Part shown: positions 8,650 to 15,660 of the stretch, in pieces | How the letters are laid out: the number at the start of each line of letters is the position of its first letter | How positions within the stretch are numbered: position 1 is the stretch's first letter | Origin: Methanomicrobiales archaeon | GTDB lineage: Archaea > Halobacteriota > Methanomicrobia > Methanomicrobiales > Methanospirillaceae | Direction of reading: 5' to 3' | Length of the DNA stretch: 64,000 nucleotides | Assembly (NCBI GenBank): GCA_022841205.1 | Contig: JALHCK010000013.1 | Location: 45,226-109,225 of the forward strand | The notes under the pieces: generated by a model | The model's database searches: none | Seen by the model: the letters and a program-made list of their open reading frames with translations, nothing else | What the model was told of the DNA's origin: nothing | Made by a program: the position numbers and the translations under genes

Positions 8650-8674
8650 GGCAGATCTGCCGGGCAGATCTGCC
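8650..8674. repeat. Tandem 12-bp palindrome GGCAGATCTGCC x2
   Basis: Two identical perfect palindromes, GGCAGATCTGCC, occupy 8650-8661 and 8663-8674, with a single G between them (13-base period). They lie between the stop of the winged-helix regulator and the TATA-like box (about 8689-8697) of the tRNA-Asn transcript. Either copy could fold as a hairpin in RNA, or each could bind a dimeric regulator. Confidence 0.8.
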
Positions 8675-8732
8675 GGGATGTAACGCTACTTTTAAACATC
8701 ATCAGAAAGAATGTATGAAGGCACATCAGTGT

Positions 8733-8805
8733 GCCGCCATAACTCAGTTGGTAGAGTGGCTGGCTGTTAACCAGCATGTCACAGGTTCGAGTCCTGTTGG
8801 CGGCG
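8733..8805 (+). tRNA. tRNA-Asn (GTT)
   Basis: A 73-nt cloverleaf. Acceptor GCCGCCA pairs with TGGCGGC. The D arm contains AGTTGGTA. The anticodon stem GCTGG/CCAGC carries loop CTGTTAA with anticodon GTT at 8766-8768, and the T arm is ACAGG-TTCGAGT-CCTGT. The discriminator is G and no CCA is encoded. A TTTTAAA box lies about 40 bases upstream. A tRNA-like sequence follows 10 bases later and a T-run (8872-8878) ends the unit. Confidence 0.97.
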
Positions 8806-8815
8806 CTTCACCGGC

Positions 8816-8858
8816 GGGCCCGTAGCTGCGGTCATGCGTTCGAATCGCATCGGGCCCA
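8816..8858 (+). ncRNA. Armless tRNA-Ile-like element (acceptor and T arm only)
   Basis: This 43-nt sequence has a perfect 7-bp acceptor stem (GGGCCCG 8816-8822 with CGGGCCC 8851-8857), discriminator A, and a perfect T arm (ATGCG-TTCGAAT-CGCAT, 8834-8850). Only 11 bases join the two, so the D arm and anticodon arm are missing. The acceptor, the following TAGC, the GGTC before the T arm and the T loop match the complete tRNA-Ile(GAT) at 20758-20831. The T stem differs at one base pair that changed on both sides (C-G for T-A), so pairing is kept. It lies 10 bases after tRNA-Asn and before a T-run. It is either a tRNA pseudogene with a 31-base deletion or a processed minihelix RNA. It cannot decode. 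Confidence 0.75.
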
Positions 8859-8924
8859 TTGCCTCATCCCTGTTTTTTTGATGCCTCAAAAGCTATGTAT
8901 GCCTCCAGCACAACGGGGATACGT

Positions 8925-9953
8925 ATGAAGTGTCCTGTCTGCGGTGAGGACTGCGTGAGCATGGCCCATGAGCTGCTCGATCGCGTCCCCTCGGTCTTCT
9001 CCCCATGCCCAGACTGCCCTTCCCGGATTCTCGACAAAGGCATCCCGCCGCCCTCTGATGGATACCGCGAACCCTGCAGGTGCGGAAAACGATTTATCGA
9101 CGAGGTCTACGCACACATCTATGCAGTCCTGGTAAGTGAAGGGGCGTTTACCGGCACAGAGCCGCTGAAAACGGTGGGCACTCCGCTCGTGCATCCGGGG
9201 TTCTACATGCAATCCCCACCGTATTTACCTGCAAATTCCCTTGTTCTCCTCTCCCGCCCAATGGAAAAAAAGGCAGCATCCCGGATTATCCAGGAAGTTC
9301 CCGAAGTCCGGGGGGTGATAAAATATGAGAATTTCATTCCGGGGGTTGTCGATCCCGATCTCTCTGCTCCGCCACGTACCTACGAACTTCTCGCCGGATG
9401 CGATATCCGGGCCAATATCTTCCCGTCACGGGCAGGGCCCGTTGTGCTCTACCAGCAGCAGTCGAAAACGCACATCGAGTTTCCCCGCATGAGGAACCCC
9501 AAGATCGAGTCCGTCGAGCGCGAAATCGCTCGCATTCATCCGGAATGGTTCACCGATGCATTCTGCGGCATCGGGAAACTGGGGCTGGTTGCCGGGAGAT
9601 CGGGAATCGCCCACGTGGTGATGAACGATGCCTGGTATGCGGCAGCTTTCTTTGCCGCCTATAACACCCTGGTCAACAAGGAATTTTTCAAAGTCGACGA
9701 AGTCAGGATCCTGGCCGATTATGCGAAGATGGCGGAAATGCCGGTCATCGGGGAACCAAAGCTCATCGCAGAGACCGGGGGTGAACAGGATATCCGGGTG
9801 TACCAGGGGGACTATCGCAGGCTTCATACCATCCTCCCTGCGCTGCCGGTGCTCGCTGCACTCGATATGTTCGAAAAAGATGACCCCGCAAGGTCAGCAG
9901 AAGCACTCCGGATCTGGCGGGAGCAGGTGCCCGGCGAGGCATTTATCCCCTGA
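8925..9953 (+). CDS. Zinc-finger class I methyltransferase-like protein
   Basis: This protein of about 342 aa begins with a cysteine-rich segment (CPVC at 3-6, CPDC about 29-32, CRC about 52-54) likely to bind zinc. A middle region of unknown fold follows. The C-terminal half resembles a Rossmann methyltransferase: TDAFCGIGKLGLVAG fits motif I (SAM-binding glycines) and VVMNDAWYAAAFFAAYN fits the motif II area of tRNA/rRNA methyltransferases. An RNA substrate is plausible from the zinc finger and from its position between tRNA-Asn and SRP RNA. No catalytic motif settles the target. ATG 8925 is chosen; earlier in-frame starts (8895, TTG 8859) run into the tRNA-like gene. Confidence 0.6.
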   Translation: MKCPVCGEDCVSMAHELLDRVPSVFSPCPDCPSRILDKGIPPPSDGYREPCRCGKRFIDEVYAHIYAVLVSEGAFTGTEPLKTVGTPLVHPGFYMQSPPYLPANSLVLLSRPMEKKAASRIIQEVPEVRGVIKYENFIPGVVDPDLSAPPRTYELLAGCDIRANIFPSRAGPVVLYQQQSKTHIEFPRMRNPKIESVEREIARIHPEWFTDAFCGIGKLGLVAGRSGIAHVVMNDAWYAAAFFAAYNTLVNKEFFKVDEVRILADYAKMAEMPVIGEPKLIAETGGEQDIRVYQGDYRRLHTILPALPVLAALDMFEKDDPARSAEALRIWREQVPGEAFIP

Positions 9954-9970
9954 GCCTGAGACATTATATG

Positions 9971-10236
9971 GGGACTAGCCCGGGTGGTTCGGCGTCACCT
10001 GTCACCTGAAACCGCCGGTATGCGGGGGGCGAAGTTCGAGGAAGGCCGAAGCGGGCTGCGGGAGGCTGGAGTCTCTCTTCGTTGAAACCTCGTCCTGTGA
10101 GGTCGGTGGACAGGGATCAAAGTCCCGGAGGGGGCGGCGACCTGCTGCCGCGGGGAACGGTTCAGGCCCGGAAGGGAGCAGACCTACCGTGGACATCCGG
10201 CGCCCACAGGGTCGCGGGGCGGAGGAGGGGGGCTTT
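9971..10236 (+). ncRNA. Signal recognition particle RNA (7S/SRP RNA)
   Basis: This is the archaeal SRP RNA, scaffold for SRP19 and SRP54. The 5' domain has the conserved series GGTGGTTCGGCGTCACCTG and GAAACCGCCGGTATGC. The helix 8 signature for SRP54 binding, GTTCAGGCCCGGAAGG followed by GAGCAG, lies around 10160-10185. Helix 1 closes by pairing AGCCC at 9977-9981 with GGGCT at 10229-10233, and a TTTCT run follows. The ends are approximate. A possible TATA element (TTTATC, about 9942) overlaps the end of the preceding gene. Confidence 0.9.
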
Positions 10237-10293
10237 CTGCGAACGCAGTTACATTCGGTCGACCGAGGACGTGTCCCCACGATGTGATTTGTT

Positions 10294-11250
10294 ATGGCGA
10301 AGGTCACGATCTTCGGGGCGACCGGCAACGTCGGCACGTTTGCCGCCCATACCATTTCTGAAATCCCCCATGTCCACGAGGTACTCCTGGTCGGCCGGAA
10401 AGGCCGTGAAGGTCTTCTCTGTGGAATTGCCCAGGACATGAAGGATTCTTTTGCAGCCCGCGGCAACTCCACGGAGATAAACTGGACAACGGAAACCCCT
10501 GATATCCAGGGTTCGGATATCGTGGTCTGCACCGCGGGTACCGGCCGGCGTCCCGGCCAGGACCGGCTCGATCTCGCCCTCGGAAATGCCCGTGTCGTAG
10601 CCTCCATGTCGCGCGATGTCGGCACCTACGCTGACGATGCAATTATCCTGATGGTCACCAATCCCGTCGATATCATGACCTCTGTCGCACTGGAATACTC
10701 GGGACTCGATCCGAGCCACGTGTTCGGCCTCGGCACCCACCTCGACTCCATGCGGCTGAAATCGCTCATCGCATCGCTGTTCAAAGTCCATGTCAGCGAA
10801 GTACACACCAGGATTATAGGTGAACATGGCGACAGCATGGTCCCGCTCTGGTCTGCAACCACCATCGGGGGTATCCAGATTTCCAACCTCCCGGCGTTCT
10901 CACAACTCCCGGTCGCGGAGATGATCGAGGCCGTCATGGGAAGCGGGGAGAGCATTATCAGGAACAAAGGCGCGACTGTTTTTGGCCCTGGTGAAGCCAT
11001 CGCCACGCTGGTCAGGACCGTGCTTGCCAACGAGAACCGTATCCTCACGGTATCCGCATACGTAATGAGCGAAGTCCATGACATCGGGAACGTCTGCATC
11101 GGCGTCCCGGCCCGCATCAACCGGAACGGAGTCTTCCCCGTGCCGATCAGGATCGATTCGCAGGAAGTGGTCCAGTTCAGGGCTTCGGTAGAAAAGGTCC
11201 GGGGGATAACGGCCGGACTGTTGGCCGCCCTCCAGGAAGAAAACGTATAG
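10294..11250 (+). CDS. mdh: Malate dehydrogenase (LDH/MDH family)
   Basis: A 318-aa NAD(P)-dependent 2-hydroxyacid dehydrogenase of the lactate/malate family. It has the dinucleotide motif GATGNVGTFAA near the N-terminus, the substrate loop with GRRPGQDRLDL (arginines that bind the dicarboxylate), VTNPVDIMT, the catalytic His in IIGEHGDSMVPLWS, and the closing helix. The arginine-rich loop favours malate/oxaloacetate over lactate. In methanogens it interconverts malate and oxaloacetate in the incomplete TCA cycle. It stands alone just downstream of SRP RNA. Confidence 0.92.
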   Translation: MAKVTIFGATGNVGTFAAHTISEIPHVHEVLLVGRKGREGLLCGIAQDMKDSFAARGNSTEINWTTETPDIQGSDIVVCTAGTGRRPGQDRLDLALGNARVVASMSRDVGTYADDAIILMVTNPVDIMTSVALEYSGLDPSHVFGLGTHLDSMRLKSLIASLFKVHVSEVHTRIIGEHGDSMVPLWSATTIGGIQISNLPAFSQLPVAEMIEAVMGSGESIIRNKGATVFGPGEAIATLVRTVLANENRILTVSAYVMSEVHDIGNVCIGVPARINRNGVFPVPIRIDSQEVVQFRASVEKVRGITAGLLAALQEENV

Positions 11251-11257
11251 TATCCTA

Positions 11258-11515
11258 TCAGGTCAGGGTCAGTTCGACGATTTCCGCACGCTCGACGCCC
11301 TCAAGGCCGTTTATGCGGGCCTCAACAGCATCGCTCTCTCCTCCAGCATCGCTGACCACCACCGCAGCTTTCAGGGCTTTGAGCCCGAACCCGATCGGCT
11401 CTTCCCTGATCTCGTGCAGTCCTACGATGGCGGCCTTTATCCGCGATTTCAGGTCATCGAGGTCCACTTCGGGAGATTCGGGCATGATCCGGATGATGAG
11501 TGCCACGTTTCCCAT
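11258..11515 (-). CDS. Elongation factor 1-beta (aEF1B)
   Basis: This 85-aa protein is the guanine-nucleotide exchange factor that recycles EF-1alpha. The family pattern is complete: VALIIRIMPESPEVDLDDL at the N-terminus, the central EEPIGFGLKALKAAVVVSD, and the C-terminal GVERAEIVELTLT. The length is normal for archaeal EF-1beta. The start lies 3 bases after the stop of the small zinc-ribbon gene, an arrangement known widely in archaea. Confidence 0.95.
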   Translation of the reverse strand: MGNVALIIRIMPESPEVDLDDLKSRIKAAIVGLHEIREEPIGFGLKALKAAVVVSDAGGESDAVEARINGLEGVERAEIVELTLT

Positions 11516-11518
11516 GGA

Positions 11519-11680
11519 TCAGGGCCCCCTGAACCCGCACTTCGGACACACGTAGGCGATGCTCTGTTCCCTGCACCGGACACATCGCATGATCCCGCAC
11601 CCGCACTTCGGGCATCCGAATTCTGTTGCGCCTTCGAGCGCGAGGGGTGCATTGCATGATGTACACTTGCGGACTGTCAT
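11519..11680 (-). CDS. Small two-zinc-ribbon protein (HVO_2753-like, COG2888)
   Basis: A 53-aa protein, found by translating the bases upstream of EF-1beta. It has four CxxC knuckles: CTSC, CPKC, CVRC and CPKC, enough for two zinc sites, and ends GFRGP. This fits the archaeal small zinc-finger family whose halophile member HVO_2753 binds two zincs. Members are often described as RNA-binding, though that role is not shown here. The ATG is at 11680 and the TGA at 11519-11521, 3 bases before the EF-1beta ATG. Confidence 0.85.
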   Translation of the reverse strand: MTVRKCTSCNAPLALEGATEFGCPKCGCGIMRCVRCREQSIAYVCPKCGFRGP

Positions 11681-11727
11681 TTTTTGGACTCCCGTCTGTC
11701 GGTCCTTATATTATCTCTTCTGGAGAT

Positions 11728-12312
11728 TTAAAAGCCAATGGTCGTGCCGGTAACCGGGCGTCCCTGCAGCCACGATTCAAGACTGCCCGGAGCCCTGCCG
11801 TTGAGGACAACCACCCGGATCCCCCGCGACAGGACAAAGGGGATGAACGATGGATCGACATCGTCCGTTTCAACCGGCCGGGAGATCCTGTCGATGGGTA
11901 CCCCTCCGGACCGGATCCCGTCAACGGACTTTAACACCAGAAGATCGAGCGAGAGCGAGGCTGCTACCCATGCGGATATGGTATCAGAAGTCACATCCCA
12001 GGTGTGGGGAAGCGGATCAGCATTCCTGAGCGGGAGGTAGGGGAGGAGAACCTCGATGGTTTTTGGAACATGAAGCTCTGCAACAGGCGGGATGCCCTGT
12101 GCAGCGATGAGCCAGCCGAACTGCTCCATGGCACAGATCGCCATCCAGTGCGCGGCATCGCCATCCACAGGGCTTTGTCTGACCAGGTTTGCGTATACCC
12201 CGCCGCCCGGAACGATTAGCGCGGGCTGCCGGCAGGATCGAAGGGTTTCAACGATCGATTTGAGACGATCTGCAAGGCTTCCCCCGATCTTGATCACCAC
12301 CGGGTCCTCCAT
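11728..12312 (-). CDS. Amino acid kinase-family protein, MfnE-like
   Basis: This protein of about 194 aa has the amino acid kinase fold. VVIKIGGSLADRL is the phosphate loop, ALIVPGGGVYANLVR the second nucleotide/substrate segment, and DLLVLKSVDGIRS the nucleotide-binding strand and loop. The short length and these motifs match the archaeal group containing MfnE, which phosphorylates 5-(aminomethyl)-3-furanmethanol phosphate on the way to methanofuran. The methanofuran role is inferred from family and organism. ATG 12312 is chosen over 12327 because the TATA-like element near 12341 predicts a start close to 12315. Confidence 0.7.
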   Translation of the reverse strand: MEDPVVIKIGGSLADRLKSIVETLRSCRQPALIVPGGGVYANLVRQSPVDGDAAHWMAICAMEQFGWLIAAQGIPPVAELHVPKTIEVLLPYLPLRNADPLPHTWDVTSDTISAWVAASLSLDLLVLKSVDGIRSGGVPIDRISRPVETDDVDPSFIPFVLSRGIRVVVLNGRAPGSLESWLQGRPVTGTTIGF

Positions 12313-12335
12313 CGCATGAGATTTCATTTCGCGGG

Positions 12336-12346
12336 ATTAATAATCT
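12336..12346. promoter_or_regulatory. Shared TATA-like element, MfnE-like kinase / PLD protein
   Basis: The palindromic AT element ATTAATAAT, centred near 12341, lies about 27 bases before the PLD-like ATG (12368) and about 29 bases before the kinase ATG (12312). It is correctly spaced for near-leaderless transcription in both directions. Confidence 0.4.
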
Positions 12347-12367
12347 GGGCTCCCGAACCGGAGTGCT

Positions 12368-14038
12368 ATGCGCAGGCTCTGTTCTTTCATGATCCTGCTG
12401 CTGGTAGCGCAGGTTTCCGGAATAGCGATCGTTGAATTCTGCCCGGACCCATTCCAGTCCGGCGATCCCGATGAGTACGTTGTCCTTGAGGGCACAGGCA
12501 GCCTTGACGGGATCGTCGTCTCGGACGGCGAGGGGGGTTTTCGGTTCCCGGCAGGATCCGGTATATCGGGACGGATGGTTATTGCCCGGAACGGTGCCGC
12601 ATACCGGGTGACTCATGGGGAGTACCCGGATTTTGAAGTGTTTGATTACAGCCCATCAGTTCCTGATGTTGTCCGGAGTGGTAATTTCCAGCTCTCGAAC
12701 AGCGGGGACCAGCTGATGCTCTATGAGAATAACCACCTGCTCCAGGAGGTTGTATGGCCGCGCGATGTCACGGCCAGGCAGGGACAGGTTCATTTTTACG
12801 AGGGAGGCACATGGGATCCCAGGGTGCTGATGCTTGGGCAGTCACGGCTCGCTCCGCTGGTGTTTACCGGGGTTGATGGCGTCGCGTTTGCTGCACCGGA
12901 CTGCTCGCTCGAGATATTCGAGGATGCGGTAAAGTCCGCTGATACGAGCATTCTGGTCAATGTCTACGAGTTTACCTCGCCCCGCATGGCGCGCGATCTT
13001 GTCGATGCGCGGTCACGGGGGGTGGAAGTCCGGGTGCTTCTCGAGGGAGGACCGGTGGGGGGCATCAGCGATGAGGAGCATGAGGCCATCGGGATCCTGC
13101 GTGAAGGAGGGGTACCGGTCTTTCTCATGGTTTCGAATGAACAGGTACATGCCCCTTACCGGTTCGATCATGCCAAGTTCATGGTGATCGACACGGATAT
13201 CGTGGTCGTCACAAGTGAGAATTTCAAGGAGAATGGTTTTCCGGAGCCCGGCACATCAGGAAACCGTGGTTGGGGGATCGCACTTGAAGATGCCCGCGTA
13301 GCGGGCTATTTCCGCGAAGTGTTCTCGTATGACATCAACGGTGGCTGGTCGGTCCCTGCCGGGGAAAAGCGGGGTTTTTGCAAGGAACAGGTCAAACCAT
13401 CATACCGGGCGGAATTTACCCCCATCAGGTTCTCCGGTGCTACGGTAATCCCGGTCATTTCCCCGGACACGAGCCGGCTTGTAGAGGATCTCATCAGCCA
13501 GGCATCGGAGAGCATCGATATCGAACAGGCCTACATAACCAACCAGAGCGACGGTACCTTCAATCCGTTCCTTGCCCGTGCCATTGAGGCCGCGGGCAAC
13601 GGAGTCCGCGTGAGGATCCTGCTCGACTCATATTACTATAACACCGAAGGGGAGGAAGATAACGACGAGCTCGTTTCCGTCCTGAATACGCTTGCACGAA
13701 GAGATGGGATCCCCCTCGAAGCCCGCTGTGCGGACCTTGCCCGAAATAACATCGAGAAGATCCACAACAAAGGAGTGATTGTCGACCGGAGGCGTGTACT
13801 GGTCAGCAGCATCAACTGGAATACCAACTCGCCGACCTTCAACCGGGAAGCAGGGGTGATAATAGATCATCCTGATGTCGGCGAGTATTACTCACGGGTT
13901 TTTGAAGATGACTGGGAAGCGGGAGATGTTGGTCGCAGTGTCGGCCCTGACCTCCAGAAGATGGGGATCGCCGTGGTTATTGTCGGCATCCTGGTCATGG
14001 GGTGGGTATGGAGGAGAAAAACGGTATGGCGTCGTTAA
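12368..14038 (+). CDS. Secreted or membrane-anchored LTD/phospholipase D-like protein
   Basis: This 556-aa protein starts with a signal peptide (MRRLCSFMILLLVAQVSG). Residues about 20-140 resemble a lamin-tail domain (DEYVVLEG, IVVSDGEGGFRFP, NFQLSNSGDQLML, VVWP). Two phospholipase D catalytic halves follow: the first HxKx4D is HAKFMVID, the second is HNKGVIVD, each followed by SxN segments. A C-terminal membrane helix (GIAVVIVGILVMGWVW) with a basic tail anchors it, active domains outside. The PLD superfamily includes phospholipases, cardiolipin synthases and nucleases; the LTD fusion is typical of extracellular proteins. The substrate is unknown. It appears to be leaderless. Confidence 0.82.
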   Translation: MRRLCSFMILLLVAQVSGIAIVEFCPDPFQSGDPDEYVVLEGTGSLDGIVVSDGEGGFRFPAGSGISGRMVIARNGAAYRVTHGEYPDFEVFDYSPSVPDVVRSGNFQLSNSGDQLMLYENNHLLQEVVWPRDVTARQGQVHFYEGGTWDPRVLMLGQSRLAPLVFTGVDGVAFAAPDCSLEIFEDAVKSADTSILVNVYEFTSPRMARDLVDARSRGVEVRVLLEGGPVGGISDEEHEAIGILREGGVPVFLMVSNEQVHAPYRFDHAKFMVIDTDIVVVTSENFKENGFPEPGTSGNRGWGIALEDARVAGYFREVFSYDINGGWSVPAGEKRGFCKEQVKPSYRAEFTPIRFSGATVIPVISPDTSRLVEDLISQASESIDIEQAYITNQSDGTFNPFLARAIEAAGNGVRVRILLDSYYYNTEGEEDNDELVSVLNTLARRDGIPLEARCADLARNNIEKIHNKGVIVDRRRVLVSSINWNTNSPTFNREAGVIIDHPDVGEYYSRVFEDDWEAGDVGRSVGPDLQKMGIAVVIVGILVMGWVWRRKTVWRR

Positions 14039-14043
14039 TAAAG

Positions 14044-14352
14044 TCAGTCCCGCTTCAGGGTACAGCGGCAGATATCACATACGGTGATCCCTGCATCCAG
14101 TCCGGCAACCGAGTGCGCCCACTTATCGATGAGCGTGCTGAGTTCGCTCGAAAGCTCGGTCCTGGACTCGCCTCTCTTCCCGCTCAGGTATTGGGAGATT
14201 GCGGCCCTGCTCACACCGAGCCTTTTTGCTGCGTCGCTCTGGCTGATGCCCTCGCGTTGAACGAGACGCAGGACCATCTCTGCACGCATGGCAGGGAGAT
14301 ATTTCCGGACCATCATGTCACAGACCCGGATGTCACACCCCGCATCTTTCAT
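14044..14352 (-). CDS. XRE-type HTH regulator with C-terminal cysteines
   Basis: This 102-aa archaeal regulator has a helix-turn-helix in SQSDAAKRLGVSRAAISQYLSGKRG (about 40-62), after LPAMRAEMVLRLVQREGI. Cysteines at the N-terminus (C5, C11) and a C-terminal CDICR knuckle may bind metal. The gene overlaps the preceding winged-helix gene by four bases (ATGA), so the two are co-translated. A palindromic operator candidate sits at their common promoter. Confidence 0.8.
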   Translation of the reverse strand: MKDAGCDIRVCDMMVRKYLPAMRAEMVLRLVQREGISQSDAAKRLGVSRAAISQYLSGKRGESRTELSSELSTLIDKWAHSVAGLDAGITVCDICRCTLKRD

Positions 14353-14579
14353 GCGGGCACCTGCTGGGGCTCCCGGTTCTGGTAAATGATCTGCCGGGCA
14401 TCCCTGAAATTGAATTTTTCGATGATCAACTTGTTTTCCTTGAGTTTTTTCAATGCGTACCTGACTGTCCTCGGCGCGAGGTTACTGCGGCTGACAATCT
14501 CCTTGTGGGTCATCGCACCGCCTTCATCGAGCAGCTGCAGGACGGTCCTTGACGAGGGGGGGAGGTTCACGTCATGCAT
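14349..14579 (-). CDS. Small MarR-like winged-helix regulator
   Basis: A 76-aa stand-alone winged helix: LPPSSRTVLQLLDEGGAMTHKEIVSRSNLAPRTVRYALKKLKENKLIIEK is a complete HTH-wing, and the remainder (FNFRDARQIIYQN) forms the last strand. It is the first gene of a two-regulator operon with the XRE-type gene. A perfect inverted repeat (14588-14602) lies 8 bases upstream of its ATG, over the predicted transcription start, suggesting autoregulation. Confidence 0.82.
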   Translation of the reverse strand: MHDVNLPPSSRTVLQLLDEGGAMTHKEIVSRSNLAPRTVRYALKKLKENKLIIEKFNFRDARQIIYQNREPQQVPA

Positions 14580-14587
14580 GGTAGCTT

Positions 14588-14602
14588 GTTAACGGCGTTA
14601 AC
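14588..14602. promoter_or_regulatory. Operator candidate GTTAACGGCGTTAAC
   Basis: GTTAAC at 14588-14593 and 14597-14602 are separated by GGC; each half is itself palindromic, so the site is symmetric except for the centre. It covers the predicted minus-strand transcription start of the two-regulator operon (TATA-like element about 14613-14626). This is the position expected for a repressor site. Confidence 0.6.
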
Positions 14603-14612
14603 ATATCAATCT

Positions 14613-14626
14613 GTCGATTTTATACC
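14613..14626. promoter_or_regulatory. Shared TATA-like element, HTH operon / OB-fold protein
   Basis: The sequence GATTTTATACC carries a TATA element readable on both strands, centred near 14620. The minus start would fall near 14593 inside the palindrome. The plus start would fall near 14647, next to the ATG at 14650. Confidence 0.4.
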
Positions 14627-14637
14627 CTCCCACGGAA

Positions 14638-15018
14638 ATGCAAAAAGGTATGCTGCTGCGCCAGGAGCGGATCGCCTTTGGACTTCTTTGTGCAGTGACC
14701 CTTGTCATCATGGGAGCTACCGTGGTGCTGGGTGGAATCGACCGGTCATCCCTGGCACGGGATTTCAACAACGATGTTCCCGATGGTGAGCTTGCCCGAA
14801 TCGAGGGGGTGATCGATTCCCTGCAACCGACACGGACAGGCGGGCACCTCACTGTCCGGGTGGAAAATGTCCGTGTCTTCATTCCCGCATCGGTTGCGGG
14901 GAGCATCGAGCTTGAAAAAGGAGACCGTGTCTGCATTACAGGGACGGTCCGGACATACCAGGGGGAAAAAGAGATCGTCGTCCAGTCACGGGAGGAAATC
15001 ACGGTCAGGGAACGTTAG
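14638..15018 (+). CDS. Membrane-anchored OB-fold-like protein
   Basis: A 126-aa protein: one N-terminal membrane span (FGLLCAVTLVIMGATVVLGGI, about 14-34), then a beta-rich domain (ELARIEGVIDSLQPTRTGGHLTVRVENVRVFIPA, GDRVCITGTVRTYQGEKEIVVQ) with the strand pattern of a tOB/nucleic-acid-binding OB fold facing outside the cell. Its function is unknown. The ATG at 14650 (MLLRQERIAF) is a good alternative start, as the promoter element predicts transcription beginning close to it. The 3' end overlaps the convergent HEAT gene by 14 bases. Confidence 0.6.
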   Translation: MQKGMLLRQERIAFGLLCAVTLVIMGATVVLGGIDRSSLARDFNNDVPDGELARIEGVIDSLQPTRTGGHLTVRVENVRVFIPASVAGSIELEKGDRVCITGTVRTYQGEKEIVVQSREEITVRER

Positions 15019-15583
15019 GAGAAACCGGCACATCCGGCTGGATCTCATCGGCATTTTGTGAGCCGGATATCAACCGCAGTGCCAGGTGCGCTGCCTGGCG
15101 GACTTTTTCATCCGGATCGGTGCGTGCTTCAAAAAGCGCACCGGTTGCCCGCTCATCACCGATGGCCCCGAGCGCCCATGCAGCATGCTTTCTGACCGGC
15201 GCTTTCCCATCATGGAGGGCATTGATGAGGGGTTCGACTGCCCTGGGGTCCCGGATCTTCCCAAGACCGACGGCCGCGCCGATCCTGAGCCATTTATCAT
15301 CGGATTTCAGCGCCCTGATCAGCGGCTCAACCGCCCTGCGATCGCCAATCGACCCCAGCGATTTGGCTGCCAGCCATGAGACCTCAACGAAGGGATCACC
15401 GAGTGCCTCGATGAGCGGTTGCACCGCGGTCTGGTCACCGATTATCCCGAGGGCTTCGGCTGCCCTCCACCTGGTATCAAGGTAAGGACTCTTTAACCGG
15501 TCGATGTATAAACGGATCTCCCTCCTGCGGGCTTCGATCTCGATGTACTTCCCATCCGGTCCAATCGGGTCCTCGCCGTCCAT
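15005..15583 (-). CDS. HEAT-repeat protein (PBS-lyase type), copy 1
   Basis: A 192-aa protein that is almost wholly HEAT repeats of about 31 residues, five in a row, each with a core like RAAEALGIIGDQTAVQPLIEAL, ending in a Pro-rich tail. Such short all-HEAT proteins act as protein-binding scaffolds, and some bind bilin lyases or partner enzymes. No catalytic motif is present. A second protein of the same layout is encoded at 60428-60952. It stands alone, converging on the OB-fold gene. Confidence 0.85.
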   Translation of the reverse strand: MDGEDPIGPDGKYIEIEARRREIRLYIDRLKSPYLDTRWRAAEALGIIGDQTAVQPLIEALGDPFVEVSWLAAKSLGSIGDRRAVEPLIRALKSDDKWLRIGAAVGLGKIRDPRAVEPLINALHDGKAPVRKHAAWALGAIGDERATGALFEARTDPDEKVRQAAHLALRLISGSQNADEIQPDVPVSPNVP

Positions 15584-15660
15584 GTCTCCTCCCGGTAACC
15601 CGCAGTTGGGATCGAAGTCTCATAAGGTTTTTGGTATATTCCGGGCAGAGAAAAGAAGTA

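Noticed and set aside
8859..8924. Longer start (TTG 8859 or ATG 8895) for the zinc-finger methyltransferase
   Set aside because: The extension abuts the tRNA-like element, covers its T-run terminator and adds residues unlike the rest; the zinc knuckle starts at MKCPVC.
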